This document shows positions 1 through 10,611 of a stretch of DNA of 64,000 nt, piece by piece. Position 1 is the first letter of the stretch. Every line of letters begins with the position of its first letter. Under the pieces are notes generated by a model. That model was given only the letters and a program-made list of their open reading frames with translations, was not told where the DNA came from and did no database searches. Origin of the DNA: Gnetum montanum. Taxonomy: Eukaryota; Streptophyta; Gnetopsida; Gnetales; Gnetaceae. A program made the translations under genes and the position numbers. The stretch is from positions 308,491 through 372,490 of the forward strand of contig MNCI01004604.1 in assembly GCA_015680685.1 (NCBI GenBank). The letters are read 5' to 3'.

Positions 1-819
1 ATGTAAAGACACTGTGCTAGGGTTGCATGCAAGGTTACTTGGACTACCATCGCTACAGTTGTAATTTCTGCAAAGGCTTAGCTAATTTAGATACCTGGCA
101 TGCAAATAGCATAGTGTACGATCCCTAGGAGGGTTCGGCCATGTGGGATGTGACAGGGTAACATGTGTTTTGTCGTGATGTAATGTGATTCCTTGTGTCA
201 AGCATATGATTTTTCTTGGAAGTAATGCAACATTTCAAATCATTATTTTTTCAAAGAATTATTTTAGGTTTTGTTGTTGATATGATAAGCTAGGTTTGTT
301 AAGCTAGGCCAGGTTTGTTACGCTAGGCTAGATTTGTTATCCTAAGCCAAGTTTTGCTATGCTAAGCGAGGTTTTGCTACGCTATTGTCTTCTTGTATTT
401 TGCTATGCTAGATGCATGCAAAGAATCATGTTACACTAATTTTTCTATGCTATATCGAAACTTCACTCAAAAATGTTGTTAACATTTGCTATTGTGCTGT
501 ATAGGATAGTGCTAAGGCCAATTCTGATTGTCCTAGAAATTGTAGGGGTCCTATGCTACGTGAGTGAGCTAGTGGCCAATGTTCCTTCCCCCCACGCATG
601 TGTGGGAGAGCAGGTGGTCTGGTTATGGAAAGGAGCATAGGAGTTCCTACAATTTATCCTCCAAAACTATAGCATGATCATTTGGTCAAGCTTGGCAAAG
701 GAGGTAGCAGCCGTCGTAACAGAAACCCTATTGCCTGGGGCGAACTGGGGTATTTTGCAATTTTTGACAAATGGAGAAATTAGCAGTAGGCAGGGAGAAG
801 GATCCAATCAACATCCTAG

Positions 820-3800
820 AAATTTGAGACATTTAGCTTAGATCTGGGATATGCCCAAGTACAATTGCTACCACCAATACAACACATTTTTTATTGCACA
901 TCACATGGGAACATGCTTCCAAAACCCAATAGGAACTATCCACAGCACTAGTGGGTGAGTTTTATGGTTGTGTTCCACTACACTATGTAATGTTTCCTAT
1001 GCTAGAAAAATGTTAACGATGTGTTCTTATTACTAGGTTTTACATCAACAAGGAAGGGCCTCATGGCAATACGGATGTGTTTTCCTTGGTGCAGATGGTG
1101 CTATGGGAGTTTTTTGCCACTGAGAACATACATGTAGGTGTGATAGGCCAATGTAGGGGTGAGTACTAGACCTACCCACCCTGGTACCCTGGGAACTACA
1201 ACAGATGCAAATATTCTAGTTGGTTGGATGTAGAATGGGCACCTTTTAAATTGATCATCGTCGAAGATGTATTGGTTGATCTCCCACCCTTCCTATCACC
1301 ATACAAACCTAGTAAGCTAAATTGTGGTTTGTTGCATGCCTGAGTGTTTTTTCTATTAAACTACTACTTATGCTTAACTTAACTTTTTTTTTGTGCTTAT
1401 TTGTGTTTTATGCAAACTACTATAGGGGAAAAGAAGTCCCAGGAGGTGATGGTAATCACCTATGGGAACTAGAAGGACAACATCTACTTCAAGTATGGGG
1501 AGGTAGATGTGAGCTAATGCTGGATATGGAGCACGACCTTGGAGTCCTTGACTTGTTCCTGGTCTTGAACCCAAACATCCCTACCATCGAGATGCTCACC
1601 CTAGTTGAATCCTTTTTTGAAAAGGTGGACCACTTCCGCACACGTGTACATGGCTTGCTGGTGGTCCTTGAAATTAATGACCAGCTATTTGTTAACCTTT
1701 TCGATGTCCCTACTAATGGTTTTCCCATTGGGTCAAGGACCAAGAAAGAGGTGAATTGTCAGAGGGAAGACATTAAGGAGTGGTTAGGGGCTAAAAAGGG
1801 ATGGGAGAGAATCCTCATGGAAAACGTTAGGCCAAGCGCCACTAGAGACATTTACCCCATCTTCCGTGCTTGCGCGTTCCCCCAGCTACTGTCCCAAAGA
1901 AAGGTCCTTGGGATTGAGCAAGCTTGGGTTATGTAGGAGGTTATGGAAGAGGGGGCACGCTAAAATTGGGCATAGTGTATATATGCAAGGTCTTGCAAAT
2001 TCAAATGGTCAGGCTTCATAATAAGTAGGAGTCCCATTTAAACATGCACTATGCCTTCTACATAGCCTGTTTGTAGCGTTTCATGGAGTTCTTGGTGGTC
2101 CACGAGAAGGAAGTCTGGGTTATGCAAGATCACAACCAGATTTCCAAACTGTGGATTTGCTAGATTCTCTAGACCACCTGAGGCCAAGATCCCCCAGAAG
2201 CTATTGTAGAGTCATTTTCCATGACAACTAAGGATCGGGTGGCTAGTAACTTTTGTGGCCAGGATAGTGTGGGAGATGCACCCGCTGCTACCATAGGTAG
2301 TGTTTCATAGGGGAAGCACGTAATCATTGAGACAGTGGCCACAAAGTTGTAGTCAAGGAGGCCTCATTGAGATGAAGAACTGCCCCACATGGTAGGAGAA
2401 GGGGGGCCATCACTATGATTTAAGCTACGTAGGACACAGCCTCCCATCAGTAAATGCTCCTATATTTTGTTGCTTCTTCACCTCTTCTTTGAATGCTTGC
2501 TACGCTGAGCAGCGTAGCACCTACTTTAAGCTAATGTTGTTTAAACCATAGTGCTAACATGTTTTTTGCTACCAGAGGAAGAAGAAGAAGGAGAAGAGGA
2601 AGTATCAGCCCCCCAAGTTAGGGGTGGTGAATAAAGAGACGGGGGGCCTAGTCATAAAGGAGAGGGCCCCAATTAAGAGGGAAAGAGCTCCTGTCATGAA
2701 GGAAGGAGCTCTTATCATTGAGAAGAAGCCTTCTAATAAAGAGGAATACTTTTCTAATGATGAAGAGAAGCCTCTTATGGATGAGGAGGGTGCTAGTGCT
2801 TTGAAAGGAAAGGCACTGGCAAATAAAGAAGTAGTCTGCACTAGACAAAAAGAGACTCCTGCTGGAGGTCCCTTTGCTAAACGAAGTTTAGCATCGGGGG
2901 AACAGATGCACACTAGGGGTAATACCATGGCTTTAAGCTAGAAAGGGGAAGAACTGCAATTAGACACCAGTGAGTTTGACAATATATTTGATTACATGTC
3001 GATGGGAGATCCTCCCGTTATGACCCCCAAGGGTTTACTGGGTAGGAGTCCTTACACTATCATTCATGTTGCTTACCACTTTGTAATAGTCCACCTCAGT
3101 CTGACACATTTAGTTGCATGATAGACACCACTACCAACACTATAGGACCTCCCTTGATTCACCTGAAACCATGGGCCGAGACCCCCAACAAGTTTACCTT
3201 TATGCAGGGGGTCATTGACGACATGGTTACCCATCTTAGATAGGTTGATCCTGAAGTGGGTAAGTGAAATGGCTATGTTAAGAATTTTGAAGTTGCTGCA
3301 CTAGGTCTATTGAATTGTTGAATTTGCTATGCTAATGTGATTGATGCACTTTTTATGTATTGTAATAGCCTCTTGACTTAAATGGAACCCAAATTAGGTA
3401 TTGAGAGTTGATATCATGCCTACATTCCCACTCAAAGCAATCGAGGTGCCTCATCGAGTATACGACAAGGCTAGCAAATGCATTTTTCACTTGGCACGGT
3501 ACTTGTGGGAGTGTAGGCATGTCAACAAGGACCTATGGAAGCGTGTCCAGAGGACCAAGAGGGAGAAGGCTGAGCTAAATGCTGAGGTGGGGGATATCAG
3601 ATCCACGAATGATTTCCTCCTGGCCTGCGAAAATAATGATGATAGTTGGTGCAAGGCTTTTATAGATTACGCTAGATATTGGATAGTCGTGTGGTGCAAC
3701 AATGAGGCCACCAGAGAAATAATAGAACAGTGAATGAAAATGAACTTGTTGGCCCAGAAAAACCAAGATTGGAAATATTACAATGCTAGGGTTTATGAGT

Positions 3801-4417
3801 GGGGGTAGTTCCAGAAGAACCACAAGCATATGTATAAGCTGGAACGTGCCACCTACCATAAACTATACAGATATGCTTTTGTGGAGGCGTTTACTTATAA
3901 AGAATTCATAAATGTCATTGGCACTTCTGAGGCTTGCAACAAGTTCATGGAGCATGTGACACTCACTGAGTCTTCTAAACAAGAAGTGGACCTTCCCATA
4001 GGTGAGATTGCTACTGCCTCCTTTTCTCTAGGACCACCAAGATGGATGGCCATTGAAAAGGACAAAGTTGCTGCAAACGCTGGACCAAGCGAGAGGCACT
4101 GGGCCGATGTCACCGAGGATGAGATCTGGGAATGCCTTAGGCTCGGGTTGGACCATATACCCCTTGAGATGGAAGCAGGACCATCTCAGGTTAGTCACTT
4201 TCCATTATGCAAAGGTTTTATATTTTTCTAGCATTTATGTATTCATGTAGCTAACTATTTCACTATTGCAATGTAGGCTCCAAGCGAAGGTGCAGGGCCC
4301 GTTGAGGGAAAAGATGAGGATGCAGGTGAAGGTGGTGTAGAGGGAGAAAATATGACAAGAGATGATGGAGAAGTAGGTGGAGCAAGCAAAGATGATACGG
4401 GTGAATATAACCCATGA
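820..4417 (+). pseudogene. Antisense multi-exon gene of element B (decayed; product unknown)
   Basis: Exons inferred by aligning the three copies in this window: E2 820-954, E3 1037-1311, E4 1426-2449, E5 2576-3041, E6 3090-3259, E7 3369-4189, E8 4277-4417 (stop TGA 4415-4417). E1 is not located with confidence (perhaps near 670-760). Introns begin GT (GTGAGT after E2, GTAAGC after E3, GTAAGT after E6, GTTAGT after E7) and end AG. E4 carries the best block: a 'DLF..LNP' stretch, 'TRVHG', then 'LFDVP' and 'EWLG'. E5 is charged and low in complexity with repeated 'KERAP'-like runs. E7 has 'WECRH' and a likely helical region. E8 is an acidic, glycine-rich tail. Stops in E3 and E4 (for example TAG at 1934-1936) show decay. 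The exon-4 block vaguely recalls plant mobile-domain or transposon-associated proteins, but I cannot assign a family. It runs opposite to B's gag-pro. Confidence 0.72.
2498..2519. repeat. Perfect 10-bp inverted repeat in intron 4 of the antisense gene
   Basis: TGCTACGCTG and its exact complement CAGCGTAGCA are separated by 2 bases. It is a one-base variant of the hairpin found in the family-1 LTRs. Confidence 0.8.
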
Positions 4418-4830
4418 CAGCATGGGGTTTTAAATATTTTTTTTGAATTTTTGGCAAAAAATTGTAAACATTGGTTATGTAGAACTATTGAATAGAAAAT
4501 GAAAATGAGATTTTGGCAAGTTTTTGGTGCTACGCTAGCTTATTTGTTATGTGTGTTATCTATGTGATTGGTTTTTTATGTTTTTGATTTTGTCTTAGTT
4601 TTAGGCCATAGCTAGTTTTAGGCGATTTCGGGTCGTAGCTAGTTTTAGACGATTTCAGGCCATAGATGTAAACAAAAGATATCTTAATGATTAAAAGAAA
4701 AAGAAAGTTTGGCTTAGCTAGCATAGATGGATGGATGCGAAATGAATGCGTGATAACTATAAAATGGATGTTAATTGGGTAAGAAGCAGTGGGGTTGCTA
4801 CGCTATGTGTAACTGCTTCTTGATCCATCG
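4418..4830. other. Spacer between antisense-gene stop and protease end of B, with short tandem repeats
   Basis: This stretch has no coding signal. At about 4595-4670 there are three degenerate copies of a roughly 25-base unit ('TAGCTAGTTTTAGGC', 'TTTCGGGTCG'). Read on the minus strand, the unit matches the spacer repeat behind protease in element A (14229-14345). The spacer also holds TGCTACGCTA near 4796. Confidence 0.6.
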
Positions 4831-5655
4831 TGGGTTGGGGGAGGTGTAGGGCTGAGACGCTTTGCCATGACCTTTGCCTATATCGTTGTCCTCTGCTTGG
4901 AAGGGCAACTCTGACCATGCATTTTCATTTTCTAAACCAACCTTTTGATCTAGTTCTTTTGCTAAATAGTTAGTTGTAGAGATAGACGCTTCATTCTTAG
5001 AGGTTACAACCTCTGAGCCCTATTCCATGTCTACATTATTGATAGCCTACGTAGCTACCTCGTCACCATGGATTATCACCTCCATGCTTACAAAGGATAG
5101 ATGGATCTCCTAGTGTATACGTGAAGAGACAACCCTAAGTTATGCTAACCATGACCTCTCCAAGATCTAGTTAAACCTGGGCATCTCTTCAACCATGATG
5201 AATTTTGCATTTGTGGGGAACTGGTCCCCCGCTACAAAGTCAATATGGATAGTGCCTTTTACCATGACTCATGCCCCATTGAACAACTTTAGATATGACA
5301 TTGTTGTGGGTTTGATCTAGTTAACCAAACCTAGCTTGTCCACAATAGGGAATGAGATAACGTTTGTGGTAGCCCCATCATCGACGTGTACCCTTCAGAT
5401 GTTAGGTTAGCCAACCCAAATTATGATGAACAGGGGTGTTGTGGTCACTTGACCCTTTTCAGGGTCTTCCCTAATGGAACTATCACAAAAATTTAGTTTG
5501 GATGGTTGAGGTTCTGTAGGCGTAGAAGGAAGCATGACCGAGTGGATTTCCTTCTCTTCTGCTAACATGTTCTCTTCAATTGGAATTACTGTTAACATGT
5601 GGACCAAAGCCTCATGGTGTGCAGTAGATGTCATGATCAGGTCGTATAGGCTCAA
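4830..5655 (-). pseudogene. Element B protease region (retropepsin-like)
   Basis: This is the C-terminal part of the gag-pro polyprotein, which processes Gag and Pol in virus-like particles. On the minus strand a lead-in 'SLYDLIMTS' is followed by 'GQVTTTP', a presumed active-site strand 'VHVDDGATTNVIS', then 'EEMPRFN' and 'SSRIH.EIHL', which aligns throughout with A (13267-13998) and D (58920-59768). Stops interrupt it (for example just before 'RVHVDDG'). The active-site triplet is D-D-G rather than the usual D-S/T-G. The tail 'WSELPFQAE' is also shared with D. Identification rests on position behind gag and on the 'LGRPW'-like block conserved in plant gypsy proteases. Confidence 0.75.
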
Positions 5656-8082
5656 CGTGGTGTTTTTCTATTTTAGAGCCTATTTGACCTAAGTGAGAGC
5701 ATTTAAGATGTCCTAGCCATCCTCCTATTTACTGCCCTTTTCCTCTTCCATCCATCCAAGAAGAAAAATTTCCCTAGGGAGGGTAGTTTCAGGTCTAGGT
5801 TCAAATCCTTTTTGGCAAGGTGGCAAAGACTGTGAGGGCATAGCAACGTTCCCTTTTGGCAACTAGGACATAGATGCAGGGGGTGAAGGAATAGTCTTGG
5901 AAGTACCTGGGACGGTATCCTCCCTCGACGTCTCACCCGTGAAATGCACTTCTCGTTTCTTGGGATGAGAAGCCTGCAGAGTTTTCTTCTGTGGGGCGGG
6001 GGTCATTGAATGGTTTGGACCCCTGATAATGAATGGAGCTAATGGTGTTAGTGCATGTGATGGTGTAGTTCTACTAATGGGTGGTGTAGTGGTGGATGCC
6101 CTAGGAATAGATGATGCAGGGGTAGATGCTTGGGGAGGGACTCTTAAGATGAATGGTTGTTGAGGGATTTTATCAACCGTTGATGGTACTAGTGCACTAC
6201 GCTGAGACACATGAACCACAAATGGCTGCTGGGGTGGTTTAGGATTATTTTCAATGCCGATAGTGTTGATGATGTAGCCAATGTTTTTGGCATTAAGGGG
6301 ATCTATGTAGATGTGTAGGGATTGATTCTCAGGGCGTATTGGGTTGCTTTCAGCTAGCATCAACTTCCCTTGATCAATCATCCTTTGGATGTCATCTTTC
6401 AATGCCATATAATAATCTTTGTTGTGACCACACTATTGGTGGTAGTCACAAAACTGATCCAGTCTAAAGCCCATAGGAACTAGAGGCTTGTTGGAAAAAG
6501 CTAATGAGGGGTTCCTGAGGAGTTCGCAGTACTGCTGATGCTTCTTGGCTACCTCCTCCGACATCCTCTTATGTTGGATGTACCCCACTGCCAATAGTTA
6601 CTTTAGAAGATTTAAAGGCTTGACAGGCAGTGGGGTATACTTCAAGCGATCTTTATGTTTGAAGTTCAATTTGGGTTGTGCAAATGTCTCAGGTGCAGAC
6701 ATGGGAGGTTGCAATGCATTGCCTTATTTGGGCAGGGGGTTAGCTGTAGGTGCAGCCAATTTCTTGTTGTTCTTGTTACCATTGTTGAATTTGGCCTTAT
6801 TTGCCACAATGGCCACTATGGTAGTCATAGCCTTACCCTTTTCTTTATTCTTCTTCATAAAGGGCTTCTTATATCCAACGTAGGCTGGGTATTTTCTTGC
6901 CTTCGCTATATCCTAAATGCTCTTAATCTGAGTGAAAGCCTAACTAAGAGTACGATGAGTGAGATAGTATAGCTTAGAATTGATAAAGTAAACCCTTAAA
7001 AATTACTAGCAAATGGGCCTCTGTGATGGGCTACTGGATTTCGTTGAGGGTAGTGCTCCACAGCTGGATGAACTTCTCGACTGGTTTCAGAGGATCATTC
7101 TTCATGCTCATTAGCTGATCTAGCATGACTTCTAGCCTCAAGTTGTACTTGAAATGCATCAAAAAATGGGTTAGCAACTCCTCTAGAGTTGAGATGGAGG
7201 AGCATGGTAGCACACGGTACCAGTCTAGGGCTTTTCTGGTCAAGGACATGGCAAAGACTTGGATGAACGTATGCGGCCATTATTGCAGGAGAAGGGACTC
7301 AGACCTAAATGTAACAAGGTGTGCGTTGGGATCCCCCTTCCCATTGTATTTCATAAAGTGGGGAAGTGACATCCCAAGGGGTAATGTTAGTGCAGGGACT
7401 ACTAGGCTAGTGGGATCATCTTGGTAGAAGTCCATGAATTGTACCATGTCAGACCCGACAGCCTTGAGACATTTATTTCTTCGGTAATGGTTTGAATAAG
7501 CTAGAACGCTTGATCCAGACCTAGAGATGATGTAGATGTTTGGGGAATTTCTAGAGCAGCTCCTGCATGTGGAGTAGCAGGGGAAGTAACATGACCCATC
7601 GATGGTGCTATTAGGGTGGCCCCTATGTGCTATGCTTCTTGCACTATCCACCACTCAATAGGTGGTGTTGTTCGAGCAGCAGTTGTGGGTTGCACCACGA
7701 AATAGGTGGCTTGTATGTGAGGTGGAATAGACCATATTCCCATGTTGGGTTGTATCATTTGCGAGGTTTGGTAGGTTTTGTGGGAAACATAGTGAGACAT
7801 CTACGATGGTAGCGTAGCAAGAGGAGAAGTAAAGGGGGTTCACCACGTGGATAGGCCTGGGCCCATCGGTGATGATGGGACAGGTGTAAATGCGGAAATA
7901 GAGGCAAAATTTGTACATGACTGTGAGGTAGGTACATTGTGAATGTAAGGTAGGGTAGCTGTGGTTGGAATGTGTTGTGAAGAAAAAAGGGATTGATGAA
8001 TGACTATTGGAGGAGTAGTGACTGGGGCTGAGATGGGGATGTGGCTATGTTGATACACTAAGGGCATGGTATGGCTACCCAT
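5656..8082 (-). pseudogene. Element B gag, C-terminal and central part
   Basis: This is the capsid precursor of the element. The central retrotransposon-gag domain is at about 7420-7030: 'GMSLPHFMKYNGKGDPNAHL', 'SLTRKALDWYRVLP', 'FKYNLRLEVMLDQL' and 'WSTTLNEI', the usual plant gypsy gag pattern. A zinc-knuckle-like block follows near 6475-6410, 'FCDYHQ' stop 'CGHNKDYY', with its last Cys lost. A proline/threonine-rich linker (about 6400-5860) leads to protease. Upstream, 8082-7660 is the proline-rich N-terminal half. Stops and frameshifts are frequent. The reading breaks at 8082, where element A is inserted, and continues at 26064. Confidence 0.85.
8078..8082. repeat. Left target-site duplication of element A (CCCAT)
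   Basis: CCCAT directly precedes the TG of A's 5' LTR and is repeated at 26064-26068 directly after the CA of the 3' LTR. Five bases is the normal size for Ty3/gypsy integration. Confidence 0.93.
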
Positions 8083-8710
8083 TGAAACACCCTAAAAGAA
8101 AATGTGGGATCATTCTGGCTTCACCAGGGTCTTGCAATCTGCATAAGCATCATAGCAGTCCACCCAGAAAAGAACGTTCTGAGTCCAAGATGGCCAATTC
8201 AATTAAATTTTCTACTTTAGGCATGGGTAAGTTTCGTACCAACTTGCCCGCTTGCCAAAGTACTCTAAACAGCCGGTAGCCTGCTCAGAAATGGTGTCCA
8301 GAATTAGCGATGAAAGTCTAGATGCATGGGAAAAGTAGTTTAGCAAGTTTTTGAAGTCACAAAGCATGCTACACTACAATGTGTAGCGTAGCAAGCCTTG
8401 GGAAAAAATGGTAGAATAGGATGTTATGCTACACACTATCACATGGCGTAACATAGCAACAACTTCACTATTCACTCCCCTCGCCCAACTTCGAATTCTG
8501 CAGTGACATCTCTTTTTGTAAGGAAGCGGGGGATCATGTCTACTGCTACGCTATGCTAAGCTACATGGTGTAGCAAGGTGTAGAAATCCTATGAAAAGGG
8601 GCATAAGGTAGTTCAAAAGGTGAAATCAGCAAAGTGTGCAAAACTTGCATCTTAGGGAAATGGTTTGTAGATAAGCGAAGCTACCGCGATCAACTCTGGT
8701 CGCTACACTA

Positions 8711-8732
8711 TGCTACGCTACATAGCGTAGCA
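8711..8732. repeat. LTR hairpin: TGCTACGCTA - CA - TAGCGTAGCA
   Basis: Perfect 10-bp inverted repeat with a 2-base loop, about 330 bp upstream of the LTR TATA box. The same hairpin is at 25009-25030 in the 3' LTR, and degenerate forms occur in B, C and the other LTRs. Confidence 0.9.
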
Positions 8733-9046
8733 TCACGTAACAAATACGTGACATACAGTGAGATGCGTGGCAAGAGGCTACATCATGCTAAGCAAGTCAC
8801 GTCACAAAATACAGTGCGACATTAAGGTGGTTATGCAACATTAATGCACTCCACCTCAATCGAGCCATTGGCACATGCCTCTAGGGGCTGGCGATGCAGT
8901 CACGACATAGTAGGATCGTAGTTATTGCTCACATCACAATAGTCTGGTAAGCCCAATGGTTACAAATGGCTCAGGTAGTGCCAATGAGAAGGTGGAGGTC
9001 TACAACATGAAATATTCAAAGGGTCACCTTTGCCTACCTTATGCCC

Positions 9047-9055
9047 TATAAATAG
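9047..9055 (+). promoter_or_regulatory. LTR TATA box (TATAAATAG)
   Basis: TATAAATAG follows GCCC in A's 5' LTR. It is matched at 25345-25353 (3' LTR), 33971-33980 (C, minus), 27682-27690 (B, minus), 32631-32638 (lone LTR, minus) and 63703-63710 (end LTR, minus). Conservation across six LTR copies supports it as the element's core promoter. Confidence 0.8.
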
Positions 9056-9774
9056 CCCATCAAACAACACACAAAGGATTAGGTCCATGAAAAAAAAACA
9101 AAAAAAAGGGAAAAAGAATACCTGCGATCTTACATTAAGAAAAGAAAAAAAAGGGGGAGACCAGCAATCTATAAAAGGAACCTCTCTCAGTTGGTGAAAA
9201 GCCCAGGGTCTTGCTCTACCACCTTGGTACGATCTCGTCCACATTGTATACACGCAAAGTCCATGCCCAAGTGCACATTTATTTTCTTTTTTGTTTCCCA
9301 GCATGCTTTGGTCACTCTCGAGACTTCCTGCACTCTGTCACATCATGCAACCAACTGTGCCACTCCCTGACCAAATAGATTTACAGCTCTGAAGCAGTGC
9401 ATGTCCCTAACTATAACTAATATTACTTCTTATTTATTTTTTGGCTTCCTTATATTATTTTCTACTTTGTTCACCTTCAAGCATTGTCTCATATCATTGT
9501 CGCACTTACGTTTATTTACTATTTCGCATTGTCGCTGCATTTTTAGTCCCTTTCTTTTCCCGCTGCAAGCACCACCTGCAACTCATACAGTTTATATTGA
9601 AAAAGGCTATATTGATGCTATTGTAAGTCCCTTTCTGATCGACCAGACCATTCAGGGCACCCTGTGTTCGCATACATCCAGCACCGCCCTCCCATCGGAA
9701 TGGGGTTGGAACTGTTGTGTCTGTTGACCTTGGTGTTATTCCAGTCGTCGATGTTTTCGGTTGCTAGAATTTTT

Positions 9775-9793
9775 TGGCACTAGAAGGAGGGAC
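9775..9793 (+). other. Primer-binding site of element A
   Basis: TGGCACTAGAAGGAGGGAC starts 7 bases after the LTR. The same site follows the LTR in B, C and D (consensus TGGNGCTAGAAGGAGGG). I did not identify the priming tRNA. Confidence 0.72.
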
Positions 9794-9829
9794 TTTTGGT
9801 GCCTTTTCCACATGTCACGGTAGTTTTGT

Positions 9830-10530
9830 GAGCCTTCTATGCACTAATATACATGAGCGTAGATGCAACACCCTCCTGCGGTTGTTTGCGCTCTGTGCGG
9901 CGCAAATTAGTCGCCCCGACGGTTCTTTCGAAGCCCCATAGAATACAAGGCCTCTGATCGTCAGTCAACTAGCTCACTCTACAGTTGTCTTGCGTGCATG
10001 TTGCACCCTACCTTAGGAGGTGTAGATTGGTCACCTAGATGGTCCCTTCAAGACCCTACGAGACATAAAACCTACTTGATTGCTAGTTAACTTGCCCATC
10101 CTACAGTTGTCTTGCCTATGTTCTGTACCTTATCCCGAGTAGTATAGAATGGTCGCCTTGACGGTCCCTCTAAGATCCCATGAGACACAAAATTTACTTG
10201 GTCGCTAGTTAATTTTCTTGTCTTATAGTACTCTCGTATGCCTCCCACACCCCACATTAGCATAGACTCGACATCCTTTGTGGTTGTTTGCGCGTTGTGT
10301 GGTGTAGATCGATCGTCTCAACGGTTCCTCTGGAACCCTATGAGACAATAGGCCTTTGGATGACAATTTAACTTGCTTCCTCTACAATGGTCTTGCATGT
10401 GTCCTACATCCTAGCTAGCATAGAAGAAAGCATGAAACCCTTTGAGTTTTTTTCCATCTTGCGTTGCACAGGTTGGTCGCATTGACGGTCCCTCCGGGAT
10501 CCTACATGACGAAAAGCCACCTATTTTCAT
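9830..10530 (+). repeat. Leader tandem repeats of element A, five copies of a 120-165 bp unit
   Basis: A recognisable core (GACGGTCCCTC followed by a 'CCCATGAGAC' segment and 'TAGTTAACTTGCC') recurs at about 9912, 10031, 10152, 10314 and 10478. The first two spacings are near 120 and the last two near 162 bases. Element B's leader has two copies about 161 bases apart. There is no coding signal. Confidence 0.75.
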
Positions 10531-10611
10531 TTTGTTGAATCCTTCTATTCCCACATTTTCTAGCATTTTTGCATAATCTTTCTAGCATGTTCACATAATC
10601 ACTTGCTTAAT

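Larger units (their letters stand above)
8083..9768 (+). repeat. 5' LTR of element A (family 1)
   Basis: It begins TGAAACACCCTAAAAG and ends at a position matching the CA of the 3' LTR (here mutated to GA at 9767-9768). It is 1686 bp against 1682 bp for the 3' copy. It contains a TATA box (9047-9055) and several TGCTACGCTA-type hairpins (for example 8711-8732). An A-rich stretch near 9090-9155 follows the TATA box. Small open frames inside (for example 9401-9727) are also seen in other copies and are not treated as genes. Confidence 0.95.

Noticed and set aside
1-600. Start of a host gene upstream of the plus-strand exons
   Set aside because: The plus-strand exons match antisense genes of elements A and D and lie in element B; the first 600 bases show only short CTACGC-type repeats.
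9401-9727. Hydrophobic open frame in the LTR, also seen at 33636-33274 and 25684-25941, as a membrane protein gene
   Set aside because: It lies in the transcribed end of the family-1 LTR and is pyrimidine-rich; apparent conservation reflects LTR copies, and frames are broken in several copies.
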